Shown here one piece after another: positions 1 through 8,795 of a stretch of DNA of 64,000 nucleotides. Numbering within the stretch: position 1 is the first letter of the stretch; the number at the start of each line of letters is the position of its first letter. The notes below the pieces were generated by a model. The model was not told where the DNA came from. It did no database searches and saw only the letters and a list, made by a program, of their open reading frames with translations. Made by a program: the position numbers and the translations under genes. Source of the stretch: Acididesulfobacillus acetoxydans (GTDB lineage Bacteria; Bacillota; Desulfitobacteriia; Desulfitobacteriales; Desulfitobacteriaceae); NCBI RefSeq assembly GCF_902729405.1, contig NZ_LR746496.1, positions 496,001 to 560,000 on the forward strand. Reading direction: 5' to 3'.

Positions 1-204
1 TCCTTAAAGAATCGAAACCCGCCCTGAACCCCGTGGTTTCAACCAGAGGCAAAAGGCGGGTCTGTTCCCGGCTGAGCCACAAACCTGAGGAAACACTTGG
101 AAAGGCTGCCGGCGCGCAGGCACCTCTTGACAATATCTCCGGCTTGCGCCCTATTTCGCAAGGTGACACTGACTAAAACCGAGGTGTCCTGCGCGCTCGA
201 TTCC

Positions 205-303
205 TTTGTCGGATCGTTGGAAGCGCCGTATACCGAACGGTACGTAAGCCGTGTACGAGGGGAAGGTTCAGCTGACCAAATAATGGTCAGCCTCCTACCC
301 AAC
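205..303 (+). mobile_element. Degenerate group II intron-like 3' end (domain V/VI remnant)
   Basis: The stretch GCGCCGTATACCGAACGGTA at 220-243 resembles the domain V signature of bacterial group II introns. It includes the AGC just before the stem and a GAAC tetraloop closed by ACC/GGT. It is followed after about 30 nt by a domain VI-like hairpin, CTGACCA..TGGTCAG, and the exit CCTACCCAAC. The outer 3' arm of domain V (TAAGCCGTGT instead of the expected TACGGTGGTGT) no longer pairs, and no reverse-transcriptase ORF is visible upstream, so this would be a dead fragment. The domain V resemblance is from memory of the family, not from an alignment. Confidence 0.35.
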
Positions 304-307
304 TAGT

Positions 308-378
308 ACAGGGAAAGGGAAAGGGAAAAGGAAAGGGAAAAGGAAAAGGAGAGCGAAGCGCAAAGCGAAAGGGAAAGC
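308..378. repeat. Purine-only GGGAAA-type tract
   Basis: About 70 bases are almost entirely purine on the plus strand, made of irregular units such as GGGAAA, GGAAAA and GCGAAA. The tract lies downstream of the leftward rsmG gene. It looks like a slippage-generated low-complexity repeat. No gene is visible in 1-388. Confidence 0.6.
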
Positions 379-388
379 ACCGAAACTT

Positions 389-1108
389 TCACATCAACGG
401 CTTTTTCCCTGGGACCCCGGCTCTGCGCGGGTAACCAGCAGGCGTCTCCTTAACCTTTCGCACAAGAATCAACGCGCGGTGTTCAGCTTGCGGCCCCAAG
501 CCAAAATCCCGTATGTCTTCGATCTCCCCTCCCAACTCCGCCAAAGCCCTGCCGCTCATCGCCACCTCTTCCGCCGCCCGCGTCCCTTTTAAAGCAAAAA
601 AAAGGCCACCCCGTTTCAGAAGCGGAAGCACATACTCGAGAACCACCGGCAGTACGGCAACACCTCTCGCGGCGGCACTGTCAAATCGGCCCCGCGCTCC
701 GCCGACATACCCCAGATCTTCCGCCCGCATCTGTAAACATTCCACCTGCTTTAAACCCAGCTTTGCGCACACCGCTTTCAGAAAAGCAACTTTCTTCCCC
801 AGAGAATCCACCAACGTCACCTTCAGATCCGGCACAGCGATTTTCACCGGAATGCCGGGAAAACCGCCACCCGTACCCACGTCACAAAACCTATCGCCCA
901 ACTCGTACCCCGCCAAAACCAGAGAATCCAAAAAATGCTTCACAATCACATCGCCCACTGATGTAATCCCGGTCAAATTCACACGGGCATTCCACTCCAA
1001 CAACATCTCCGCATAAACGGAAAACTGTTCCACTTGTTCCTCATTGAGAGATAGTCCAAGTTTTCCCTCAGCCATCTCCGCCAGGCGAACCATTTCCTCA
1101 TTCCACAA
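389..1108 (-). CDS. rsmG: 16S rRNA (guanine-527-N7) methyltransferase RsmG (GidB)
   Basis: RsmG methylates N7 of G527 in 16S rRNA using S-adenosylmethionine. The 239-residue protein has the usual family length and shows the SAM-binding segment VGTGGGFPGIP near residue 98, preceded by NARVNLTGI and KHFLDSL, which are family hallmarks. I read the start as TTG at 1108, with GGGGAGG about 9 bases upstream. It overlaps the end of mnmG by 11 bp, which fits translational coupling in an mnmG-rsmG unit transcribed leftwards from the origin. The C-terminal tail is basic. Confidence 0.95.
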   Translation of the reverse strand: MWNEEMVRLAEMAEGKLGLSLNEEQVEQFSVYAEMLLEWNARVNLTGITSVGDVIVKHFLDSLVLAGYELGDRFCDVGTGGGFPGIPVKIAVPDLKVTLVDSLGKKVAFLKAVCAKLGLKQVECLQMRAEDLGYVGGARGRFDSAAARGVAVLPVVLEYVLPLLKRGGLFFALKGTRAAEEVAMSGRALAELGGEIEDIRDFGLGPQAEHRALILVRKVKETPAGYPRRAGVPGKKPLM

Positions 1109-3011
1109 ATTTTCCGCCTCCCCGCCGGACTTGTTCCAGATACACCATCAGCACCGAAACATCAGCGGGCGTCACACCCGTAATCCGCGACGCCTGCCCA
1201 AGATTCCGCGGCTGTGTCTGAGATAAACGTTCTCTCCCTTCAACCGACAGTCCCCGGATATCGGCAAAGTCGAGATTAACCGGAAGAGCGCGTTCCTCCA
1301 TCCTCAAAAATCTGCCAATCTCCAACACCTGTTTTTCGATATACCCGGCGTATTTGGTCTCCACCTCCGCCTCGGCCAAGACCTCAGCCTCCACTGTTCC
1401 CAGGTCCGGCATCAACTCCAGGATTTCCTTCACGCCAATTTCGGGCCTCCTAATCAAATCTTCCGCCTTAATTCCCGATTTCAAAGCCGAAGACCCACTC
1501 CGCGCCAACACACCGGCAACCGCATCGCTTCCGGGGCCGAAAGTCGTCCCCCGCCAAATATCCCTGACATGCTCCAATGCCTCCACCTTTTCCTGAAACC
1601 GCCTCCACCTTTCCTCCCCGACAAGCCCGACCGCTCGACCCCGTTCAGTCAGACGCAAGTCCGCGTTATCCTGCCTCAAAACCAAACGATATTCCGCACG
1701 CGAAGTCAGGACGCGATATGGCTCCACAACACCTTTCGTCACCAAATCGTCTGCCAAAACACCTATGTACCCCTCAGAGCGCTTTACTACAAATTCTTCC
1801 CTGCCCAAAACCTTCATCGCAGCGTTGATTCCCGCCAATAATCCCTGGGCCGCAGCTTCCTCATACCCGGATGTCCCATTCAGCTGACCCGCAGTAAACA
1901 GCCCTGTGATACTCCGTACCTCCAAGCCCAGAGAAAGCTGATGGGGTTTCACATAATCATATTCAATCGCGTACCCGGGACGTAACATCTTCACTCTTTC
2001 CAGCCCCGGAATACTCCGCAGAATTTGCACCTGCACATCCTCCGGCATACTTGTGGACAGTCCGGCAATATAATACTCCTCCGCCCGCGACCCCTCCGGC
2101 TCAAGAAAAATTTGATGAGCATTCCGCTCGGCGAAACGAACTACCTTGTCCTCGATGGAAGGACAATAGCGGGGGCCTATTCCCTCAATTTCTCCGCTGA
2201 ACAAAGGCGCCCTGTCCAAATTCGCCCGGATGATCTCATGAGTCTTCTCCGTAGTGTACCCCAGCCAACACGCTTCTTGCTTTGCCGGGTCCCCGCGCCA
2301 AAACTCACTCACTGTGGGCATAAACGAAAAGCGCCAAGCCTTATCATCTCCGCCTTGCCTCAGAAACTTACCGAAATCCACACTCCCGCGTTGAATCCTC
2401 GGCGGCGTACCGGTCTTAAACCGCCCCAATTCCACTCCCAGTTCTTTCAGCGACTCCGATAATCCAAGTGAAGGCATTTGCCCATTGGGTCCGCCGGCAT
2501 ACATCGCAGGACCGATGATGATCCGGCCCCTCAGATAGGTTCCGCTCGTCAGAACCACACTGGTCGCTTCAAAGCGAGCCCCCGTCCGCGTCACGACTCC
2601 AACGACCCTCTCCCCGCGCACGAGGACTTTCTCCACTACGCCTTGAACCAGACTGAGCTTCTCCTGATGCATCAGAACGTTAAGCATATTCCTCTGGTAT
2701 GCTTTCTTATCCGACTGAACCCTCAAGGCTTGTACTGCCGGCCCTTTTCCGGTATTGAGCATACGCGCCTGCAGTGAAGTTTCGTCAGCCGTGATCCCCA
2801 TCTGTCCCCCCAAGGCGTCGATCTCCCTGACGAGATGTCCTTTGCCGGGTCCCCCTACCGACGGATTGCAAGGCATATGCGCCACTGAATCCAAATTCAA
2901 AGTGACGAGCACGGTCAAGCAGCCCATACGCGCCGCGGCCAACGCCGCTTCGCAGCCGGCATGCCCGGCCCCCACAACGATTACCCCGTATTTTCCCGCC
3001 AGATACTCCAC
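1098..3011 (-). CDS. mnmG: tRNA uridine-5-carboxymethylaminomethyl modification enzyme MnmG (GidA)
   Basis: MnmG is the FAD enzyme that works with MnmE to install the cmnm5 group on wobble U34 of several tRNAs. The N-terminus carries the dinucleotide-binding motif VVGAGHAGCEAA (about residues 12-23). The family signatures CNPSVGGPGKGHL and GYAIEYDYV follow, and the helical C-terminal region contains NLDFADIRGLS. The length of 637 residues is normal. The start codon is GTG. It lies 9 bp downstream of mnmE and overlaps rsmG, so all three genes probably form one transcript. Confidence 0.96.
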   Translation of the reverse strand: MEYLAGKYGVIVVGAGHAGCEAALAAARMGCLTVLVTLNLDSVAHMPCNPSVGGPGKGHLVREIDALGGQMGITADETSLQARMLNTGKGPAVQALRVQSDKKAYQRNMLNVLMHQEKLSLVQGVVEKVLVRGERVVGVVTRTGARFEATSVVLTSGTYLRGRIIIGPAMYAGGPNGQMPSLGLSESLKELGVELGRFKTGTPPRIQRGSVDFGKFLRQGGDDKAWRFSFMPTVSEFWRGDPAKQEACWLGYTTEKTHEIIRANLDRAPLFSGEIEGIGPRYCPSIEDKVVRFAERNAHQIFLEPEGSRAEEYYIAGLSTSMPEDVQVQILRSIPGLERVKMLRPGYAIEYDYVKPHQLSLGLEVRSITGLFTAGQLNGTSGYEEAAAQGLLAGINAAMKVLGREEFVVKRSEGYIGVLADDLVTKGVVEPYRVLTSRAEYRLVLRQDNADLRLTERGRAVGLVGEERWRRFQEKVEALEHVRDIWRGTTFGPGSDAVAGVLARSGSSALKSGIKAEDLIRRPEIGVKEILELMPDLGTVEAEVLAEAEVETKYAGYIEKQVLEIGRFLRMEERALPVNLDFADIRGLSVEGRERLSQTQPRNLGQASRITGVTPADVSVLMVYLEQVRRGGGKFVE

Positions 3012-3020
3012 TCCAGCAAC

Positions 3021-4457
3021 CTACTTTCCAATACAAAATCGGTTAAAGATATCATTAATCAGAGTTTCATCGACAGAGTCCCCCGTAACCGATGAAACCT
3101 GCCTCAAGCTCTCCCTTAGGTCGACCGTCACAATGTCCCAAGGATAACCCGCATCAACCGCCGCCAAAGCTTTTACTAAGCTCTCCCGGCACCTCTCCAT
3201 GGCCGTAATATGGCGGACATTCGACAGGACAGGCCGCCGGTCCGACAACTCCGCGCCATACACCCGCCGCTTTATTTCCCGCTCCAAGTCATCAAACCCA
3301 TATCCTTCGCGAACAGAGAAGTTCAAGCAAACCCTTCTCTCCTTCCGATCCCCGCCAACCCTGCTCAGCCGAAAAGGCTCGTCGATATCGTCGTTTTCCC
3401 CGGTAGCCCCACCCCAAACACCGGAATTCCGCCGGCCGGGCAAGAGATCCGTCTTATTCCGCAGCACGACGACACGATCCCCATAAAGCGACATAACCTT
3501 CCGCTCTTCTTCAGCCGGAGCCTCACCGGCGACCGTCACCAGCAGAATAAGGTCCGCTCTTGCCAAAGCTTGCCAAGCCCGCTCAATGCCCAATCTTTCC
3601 GCCTCGCCCTCACCTTGCCTCAAACCGGCCGTATCCACTAAATGCAAAAGCACCCCACCCAAACTCGCGGACTCACGAATTTCGTCTCTTGTCGTGCCGG
3701 GCAGATCTGTGACTATCGCCCTCTCTTCCTTGAGTAAAGCGTTCATCAAGCTCGATTTTCCGGCGTTAGGACGGCCGCAAATTACGGTTATGAGACCCTC
3801 GCGCAAAATCTTCCCTGTGCCGCTCCCTTCCAGAATAGCTTCCGCTTTCTCTTTAGACTTCATTAACCGCCTTTTCAGTTCGGCCCGGTCGAGCGCTTCC
3901 ACTTCATCCTCCGGAAAATCGATTCCCGCCTCTAAAAAAGCAAGTGTCTCCAAAATAAATTCACGCAAACTTTGCACATCCCGCGAAAGTACCCCAGCCA
4001 ACTGACTGGTTGCCAACTCCCCCGCACTATCCGTCCGCGCCGCGATCACATCGACAACAGCTTCTGCTTGCGCTAAATCCAGTTTCCCTCTCAGAAAAGC
4101 CCGCTTAGTAAACTCCCCCGCTTCCGCCTCTCTCGCACCCAAACGCAAACACGCCCGAAGAATCCGCAGGGCCACGTGCACTCCCCCGTGACAGTTGACC
4201 TCGTAGACATCTTCTCCCGTATACGAAGCCGGACTCAGCATTTTTCCGATCAAGACCTGATCAATGGCCACCCCGCCTTCTTTAAACCATCCTAAATGCA
4301 GGGTATAATTTCCCCCAACCCGCCAACGCTCGGAGTTGACCGGCTCAAAACACTTCTCTATGATTTCTCCCGCCCTATCCCCGCTCAAACGAACAATGTG
4401 AACCCCGCCAACTCCCAAAGCCGTGGCTAAGGCGACAATCGTATCCTCTAATCCCAT
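3021..4457 (-). CDS. mnmE: tRNA modification GTPase MnmE (TrmE) with enlarged G domain
   Basis: MnmE is the GTPase partner of MnmG in U34 modification. Visible in order are an N-terminal folate-binding domain (HIVRLSG, CHGG), a helical domain, then the G domain with GRPNAGKSS, DLPGTTRD, DTAGLR and NKTDL, and the invariant C-terminal FCIGK. I chose the internal ATG at 4457, because MGLEDTIVALAT aligns with the family N-terminus. A longer reading from 4499 adds 14 residues but starts inside the terminator hairpin without a ribosome site. Between NKTDL and the SVREG segment there are about 30 extra residues, rich in G, R and E, which makes the protein longer than usual (478 against about 455). 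Confidence 0.94.
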   Translation of the reverse strand: MGLEDTIVALATALGVGGVHIVRLSGDRAGEIIEKCFEPVNSERWRVGGNYTLHLGWFKEGGVAIDQVLIGKMLSPASYTGEDVYEVNCHGGVHVALRILRACLRLGAREAEAGEFTKRAFLRGKLDLAQAEAVVDVIAARTDSAGELATSQLAGVLSRDVQSLREFILETLAFLEAGIDFPEDEVEALDRAELKRRLMKSKEKAEAILEGSGTGKILREGLITVICGRPNAGKSSLMNALLKEERAIVTDLPGTTRDEIRESASLGGVLLHLVDTAGLRQGEGEAERLGIERAWQALARADLILLVTVAGEAPAEEERKVMSLYGDRVVVLRNKTDLLPGRRNSGVWGGATGENDDIDEPFRLSRVGGDRKERRVCLNFSVREGYGFDDLEREIKRRVYGAELSDRRPVLSNVRHITAMERCRESLVKALAAVDAGYPWDIVTVDLRESLRQVSSVTGDSVDETLINDIFNRFCIGK

Positions 4458-4504
4458 TTCAACGCTCAATCGACCCATCTCCGTTTTACAAAAAGCCATC
4501 TAGC

Positions 4505-4530
4505 CAAAAAACCCGGCAGCGCCGGGTTTT
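4505..4530 (-). terminator. Rho-independent terminator after jag
   Basis: The inverted repeat AACCCGGC-AGC-GCCGGGTT is followed on the minus strand by TTTTTT. It ends the leftward jag transcript just before mnmE, so mnmE probably has its own promoter within 4530-4700 or depends on readthrough. The rest of 4531-4700 shows a weak GGCG..CGCC hairpin around a T8 run and no gene. Confidence 0.75.
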
Positions 4531-4700
4531 CCACTTAAGGCGGCGACGCAAACCTTTTTTTTGCGCCGTACTGCTAAAAACGTTCTTTTCTCACTATAAG
4601 GCTTCCTTTCGCCTGATCACGCTTTCCGCAAAATAAGAAAACTTCCGCCCGTCTTAATTCAACCGATCCCTAAATACCCGACCGGTCTCTTTCCCCTCAG

Positions 4701-5336
4701 TCAAAACTCGCGGCCACGCCTCAGAGATATTACCACGCGCCTGTTCGGTTCATCTCCTTCGCTAAAAGTGCTTATCCTGCTTTCATCCTGCAGCGCCGTA
4801 TGAATAATACGCCTTTCATGCGGATTCATAGGCTCCAATACAACCCGCGAACCGGTTCGTTTAACCTTCTCCGAAAGTCTCTTCGCTAAGCGTATCAGGG
4901 TCTCTTCCCGCCGCAGCCGATATCCCTCCACATCCACAACAATCCGTATTCGTTCGCCGACTCGTTTCGCCACCGCCAGATTCGTTAAGTACTGAAGCGC
5001 TTCTAAAGTTTCCCCCCGACGCCCGATCAGTATTCCCAACTCCGATCCCGATACATTTACTGACCAAAACTCCCCTCTTCTCTCCACACCGCAAACGGCC
5101 TGAACATCCATCACTTTACAGACGCTGCGAATAAAATCAAGCGCCATTTCCCCGGGGTCGTCCTCATAGGATATCCGCACTCGCGCGGCCGTCGTTCCCA
5201 ACAAACCAAACAAGCCCTTCTTTACCGGCTCTTCCAAAACTTCAATGACCGCCTTTTCCCTCTCGACTCCAAGTTCGATCAGGCCGGCAGTCACAGCATC
5301 CTCAACGGTCTTCCCGGTCTTTTCCGTAACCTTCAT
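4701..5336 (-). CDS. jag: RNA-binding protein Jag/KhpB (KH and R3H domains)
   Basis: This SpoIIIJ-associated RNA-binding protein comprises an N-terminal Jag domain (EEPVKKGLFGLLG, about residues 36-48), a KH domain (LGILIGRRGETLEALQYL, about 125-142) and a C-terminal R3H domain (MNPHERRIIHTAL). The length of 211 residues is typical. GGGGAGG precedes the ATG by about 10 bases. It follows yidC with a 33-bp gap, the conserved pairing in which Jag is co-expressed with the YidC insertase. KhpB-type proteins bind RNA and influence cell division and envelope functions. Confidence 0.93.
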   Translation of the reverse strand: MKVTEKTGKTVEDAVTAGLIELGVEREKAVIEVLEEPVKKGLFGLLGTTAARVRISYEDDPGEMALDFIRSVCKVMDVQAVCGVERRGEFWSVNVSGSELGILIGRRGETLEALQYLTNLAVAKRVGERIRIVVDVEGYRLRREETLIRLAKRLSEKVKRTGSRVVLEPMNPHERRIIHTALQDESRISTFSEGDEPNRRVVISLRRGREF

Positions 5337-5369
5337 GCCACACAGTCCTCCCCGTTTCCTATCAAACCG

Positions 5370-6023
5370 TCAAGCCTCATTCGCCTTGCCCCGGGCTAAT
5401 CTCCGGTTAATGTACAGTTGTTGAAGGACCGAAACGAAATTCATCGTCACCCAATACAAGGCCAAACCAGACGGCACGGTAGCACTAATATAACCAAACA
5501 TTAAAGGCATAAAATAGAGCATCACTTTCTGAGTCGGATCCGTCGCCGCGGTGGGACTTGAAATCCTCGTCTGCAAAAAGGTTGTTGCGGCAGCCAACAC
5601 AGGTAAGATGAAATAAGGGTCTTTCTGGGTCAAATTAAACCAGATAAAGTGCGCGCTGCCGGAATTACCATACGGAAAATGCAGCAACGCGCTGTAAAGC
5701 GACCAGAAAATAGGCAGTTGAATAATAAGAGGTAAGCAGCCGCTCATCGGATTGACATTCTGTTCCTTGTACAATTCCATGACCGCTGCCTGGGCCTTTT
5801 GGGCATCGTCTTTATATTTTTTTTGAATTTCTTTTACCTTCGGCTGTAAGTCGGCCATCTTCCGCATCGAAGCCATCTGTTTCCATGTCAACGGGTAAAT
5901 GATCGTCTTAATAATGATCGTCAATAAAATAATGGCGACACCGTAATAAGGCAGACCAACCGCAGCAGCCAGCCTGTACAATACTTCCAAGAAACTTGTC
6001 ATCCATTGCACAACGATACCCAC
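5370..6023 (-). CDS. yidC: Membrane protein insertase YidC/SpoIIIJ
   Basis: YidC inserts proteins into the cytoplasmic membrane alone or together with SecYEG. In spore formers the SpoIIIJ copy also supports forespore sigma-G activation. The 217-residue protein has the compact Gram-positive form. It carries an N-terminal transmembrane segment, the cytoplasmic loop with TWKQMASMRKM and LQPKVKEIQKKY, then MSGCLPLIIQLPIFWSLY and two to three more hydrophobic helices. The start is GTG with a strong AAGGAGGGG about 5 bases upstream. No lipoprotein-type signal peptide is visible, unlike the Bacillus homologue. Confidence 0.93.
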   Translation of the reverse strand: MGIVVQWMTSFLEVLYRLAAAVGLPYYGVAIILLTIIIKTIIYPLTWKQMASMRKMADLQPKVKEIQKKYKDDAQKAQAAVMELYKEQNVNPMSGCLPLIIQLPIFWSLYSALLHFPYGNSGSAHFIWFNLTQKDPYFILPVLAAATTFLQTRISSPTAATDPTQKVMLYFMPLMFGYISATVPSGLALYWVTMNFVSVLQQLYINRRLARGKANEA

Positions 6024-6034
6024 AAGACCCCTCC

Positions 6035-6241
6035 TTAAACTGGATCATATCCCCCCGGGTGAAAGGGGTGGCACTTCGAAATCCGCACCAGCGACTTCCA
6101 GCCACCTTTGACCAGCCCATACTTCTGCAGGGCCTGAACCGAATATTCCGAACAACTCGGATAGAAACGACAGGACGGGGGCTTCAACGGCGATACAAAT
6201 TTTTGATAAAATCGGATTAACGCGATCAATACTCTTTTCAT
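6035..6241 (-). CDS. yidD: Membrane protein insertion efficiency factor YidD
   Basis: This is a 68-residue YidD protein with the family core [12 protein letters not shown] and [13 protein letters not shown]. YidD is a small amphipathic inner-membrane protein that assists YidC. It overlaps rnpA by 4 bp and sits 11 bp before yidC, in the classic rpmH-rnpA-yidD-yidC order. Confidence 0.94.
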   Translation of the reverse strand: MKRVLIALIRFYQKFVSPLKPPSCRFYPSCSEYSVQALQKYGLVKGGWKSLVRISKCHPFHPGGYDPV

Positions 6242-6579
6242 AACCTTTCCCTCTTCAAAGCCCCGCTCTTCCTCATCGCATGCACCATTGACCTTTCGAC
6301 CTCAAAGTAAGAGATCCCTTTTAAAAAGGGGCGAGCAATACAAATAACCTGCCGATCTTCGGCCAAATCGCGCCAATGACGCCTGACAACCTCCCTCATC
6401 AGACGTTTCGCCCTGTTTCTCTGAACAGCATTTCCTACCTTCTTTGAAGCGATGAATCCGTATTTCTGCTTTCCCCGGCCACAATACAAGACGACATATT
6501 TAGACGCAACACTCTTCTTGGCCCCGAATACAGCCTTGTACTCAGACTTCTTACGTAAACGCCATTTTCTCTGCAGCAT
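6238..6579 (-). CDS. rnpA: Ribonuclease P protein component
   Basis: RnpA is the basic protein subunit that helps the RNase P ribozyme bind and cleave 5' leaders of pre-tRNAs. The 113-residue protein contains the RNR motif [20 protein letters not shown] and an aromatic N-terminal cleft region. GGAGG lies 4 bases before the ATG. It is followed by yidD with a 4-bp overlap and preceded by rpmH across a 140-bp gap. Confidence 0.95.
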   Translation of the reverse strand: MLQRKWRLRKKSEYKAVFGAKKSVASKYVVLYCGRGKQKYGFIASKKVGNAVQRNRAKRLMREVVRRHWRDLAEDRQVICIARPFLKGISYFEVERSMVHAMRKSGALKRERL

Positions 6580-6719
6580 AAGGCCTCCAGCTTAACCGTT
6601 CCGTATCCCCTATTCTAACTCGAGCCGACGACTTTTAAACCGCAGCGGAGTCATTCAACCCCCGCACAAGCCCAGTTTTTCGCTGTCTTCTCAGCCAAAA
6701 AAGGCCACGCAACGCGGCC

Positions 6720-6854
6720 TTAAACTGCGAGTTTCTTTCGTCCTTTCAACCGCCTCCGCTTAATCACATTTCTTCCGTTAGGCGTGCTCATTCTGCTGAG
6801 AAAACCGTGCACTCTCTTGTGGCGCCGATTTTTCGGTTGGTAAGTTCTTTTCAT
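6720..6854 (-). CDS. rpmH: 50S ribosomal protein L34
   Basis: This short gene encodes 44 residues, beginning [20 protein letters not shown] and ending [12 protein letters not shown], which is unmistakable L34. GGAGG lies 11 bases upstream of the ATG. It is the first gene of the leftward origin-proximal set and is divergent from dnaA, with the DnaA-box region between them. Confidence 0.97.
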   Translation of the reverse strand: MKRTYQPKNRRHKRVHGFLSRMSTPNGRNVIKRRRLKGRKKLAV

Positions 6855-7071
6855 AGACCATGACACCTCCTTCAAGCCGGACAACTGGACACTCTTCACC
6901 GATTATACTCTAAGGTCTTTTTCAGTGTCAAGGGAGCAACCATCCGCCCTCGACGGCCATACCTCGCTCAACGTGACTATGCGAACAGAGATCCCGATAC
7001 CTCAAACGCGTCGCAGAACAAAGCAAGGGAAGCGCCGCCGGGCCGCACACACTAAGCCAACCCTCCCAAAC

Positions 7072-7232
7072 TGTGAATAATTTTTTCCGCTCGTCCAGCT
7101 TCATGTTGATAACTCTGGCAAAACTTGATATGATATCAACATACTCTTCACTGCATGCGCCTTTCCGCCCCGTAGTTATCCACAGGGAGATTTTTATTCA
7201 GTTATCCACAAATGTGTATAATTTGTGTATAA
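7072..7232. other. oriC: oriC, dnaA-proximal DnaA-box cluster
   Basis: There are six DnaA-box-like 9-mers in 161 bp. Perfect TTATNCACA matches lie on the plus strand at 7176-7184 and 7202-7210 (TTATCCACA). On the minus strand they lie at 7072-7080, 7213-7221 and 7224-7232 (TGTGNATAA). One single-mismatch box (TGTTGATAA) is at 7104-7112. The last three boxes are packed almost end to end just before dnaA. The arrangement matches the upstream half of a bipartite Gram-positive origin and probably also mediates DnaA autoregulation. The rest of 6855-7277 holds no gene. Confidence 0.88.
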
Positions 7233-7277
7233 CTTTTTTTTGTCGAATCCTTCAATACTTAAGGGAGGTTTTCCTTC

Positions 7278-8627
7278 ATGCCGCCCATTGCCGCCTCGCT
7301 CGATACAATTTGGCTTGAGACCCTCACGAAACTTCAAGCCGAATTATCTAAACCCAGTTTTGAAACCTGGCTCAGTTCCACCCGACTACTGGATATCCAA
7401 GACGACGAGCTAATCATAAGCGTACCCAACGAGTTTACCAAAGATTGGTTGGAAACCCGTTACGCGCCGTTAATCCGCTCTGCCATTCAACCTTTAATCG
7501 GCCGCCCTATCGGGCTTCGCTTTATCATCCCCGTTCCGAACGGCTTTACGGAAACTCATCCAGCCGACCCCGTTCCCCCCGGGCAACCCCACCCCTTTCG
7601 CTCACACCTAAACCCCAAATACTCGTTCGACACCTTTGTCATCGGCAACAGCAATCGTTTTGCCCACGCCGCCTCGCTCGCAGTCGCCGAATCGCCGTCC
7701 AAATCCTATAACCCCCTTTTCATTTATGGCGGAGTCGGGTTGGGCAAAACACACCTTATGCACGCCATAGGCAACTATGTCGTCGACCGCTTAGCGCAGA
7801 CCAGGATCCTCTATGTTTCGAGCGAAAAATTCACCAATGAAATGATCGATGCCATTCGGGAAAAGAAACAAATAGAGTTCCGCAACCATTACAGGAATGT
7901 CGATATCCTTTTAATCGACGACATCCAATTTCTGGCCGGTAAAGAAGGCACTCAGGAAGAGTTCTTTCATACTTTCAATGCCCTTTACGATGCCAATAAG
8001 CAAATTATTATTTCCTCAGACCGCCCGCCCAAAGAAATTCCTACCCTGGAAGATCGCCTCCGTTCCCGTTTCGAATGGGGCCTCATCACAGATATACAGC
8101 CTCCGGACCTGGAAACCCGCATCGCCATTCTGCGCAAGAAGGCCAAGATTGAAAACCTTCAAGTCCCCAACGAAGTGACTGTCTACATAGCGGACAAAGT
8201 CCAATCCAACATTCGCGAACTCGAAGGGGCACTCATCCGGGTCATGGCCGTCGCCTCCCTCAACTCCGTCCCAATCACACAGGAACTTGCCGCTGAGACC
8301 CTCAAGGATATCCTCCCGGCACAAGACCCCAAACAGGTCGAAATATGCACCATTCAACAAGCCGTCGCCGAATATTATCATCTCTCTTTGAGCGACTTCA
8401 AGGCCAAAAAACGCACCCGCTCCGTAGCTTTTCCCCGCCAAATCGCCATGTATTTGTCCCGCAAAATGACTGATTGCTCCCTGCCCAAAATCGGCGAGGA
8501 ATTTGGCGGCCGCGATCACACGACCGTAATCCATGCTCACGAAAAGATTCAGGAAATACTTGATAACGACCCCCAGTTCGAAAAGAAACTCTCCGAAATT
8601 ATCAGCCGCATTCAAGCTCTCTGTTAA
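7278..8627 (+). CDS. dnaA: Chromosomal replication initiator protein DnaA
   Basis: DnaA binds the flanking boxes, melts the origin and loads the helicase. The 449 residues show domain I ([12 protein letters not shown]), a variable linker with a proline-rich stretch near residues 95-107, and AAA+ domain III with Walker [10 protein letters not shown] (about 151-159) and Walker B LLIDDIQF (about 210). Domain IV carries the DNA-binding signature [21 protein letters not shown] precedes the ATG. The plus-strand composition here is C-rich like the left replichore, unlike genes further right. Confidence 0.98.
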   Translation: MPPIAASLDTIWLETLTKLQAELSKPSFETWLSSTRLLDIQDDELIISVPNEFTKDWLETRYAPLIRSAIQPLIGRPIGLRFIIPVPNGFTETHPADPVPPGQPHPFRSHLNPKYSFDTFVIGNSNRFAHAASLAVAESPSKSYNPLFIYGGVGLGKTHLMHAIGNYVVDRLAQTRILYVSSEKFTNEMIDAIREKKQIEFRNHYRNVDILLIDDIQFLAGKEGTQEEFFHTFNALYDANKQIIISSDRPPKEIPTLEDRLRSRFEWGLITDIQPPDLETRIAILRKKAKIENLQVPNEVTVYIADKVQSNIRELEGALIRVMAVASLNSVPITQELAAETLKDILPAQDPKQVEICTIQQAVAEYYHLSLSDFKAKKRTRSVAFPRQIAMYLSRKMTDCSLPKIGEEFGGRDHTTVIHAHEKIQEILDNDPQFEKKLSEIISRIQALC

Positions 8628-8648
8628 AACTCCCCGGCTGACCCGCCC

Positions 8649-8773
8649 CTATCCACAGACTTTTCAACAGCCCTCATTCCAACGCCAAGCTCCCTTTGAC
8701 CACCTATCCACAAACTAACTCCGCAGACGACTTCTGCGACTAACTAAGATCTTATTATTAATGTTTATCCCCA
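8649..8773. other. oriC: oriC, dnaA-dnaN intergenic box cluster and AT-rich stretch
   Basis: Degenerate DnaA boxes CTATCCACA at 8649-8657 and 8704-8712 and TTATCCCCA at 8765-8773 each differ from TTATNCACA by one base. An AT-rich stretch at 8748-8764 lies between the second and third. This matches the dnaA-dnaN half of bipartite origins, where unwinding occurs. Which half is the unwinding site here is inferred from family knowledge. Confidence 0.7.
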
Positions 8774-8795
8774 AAACTTGCGAGGGAGGATCCCC

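Noticed and set aside
97-306. 69-codon ORF at the left edge
   Set aside because: It runs through the intron-like hairpins and shows no protein family pattern.
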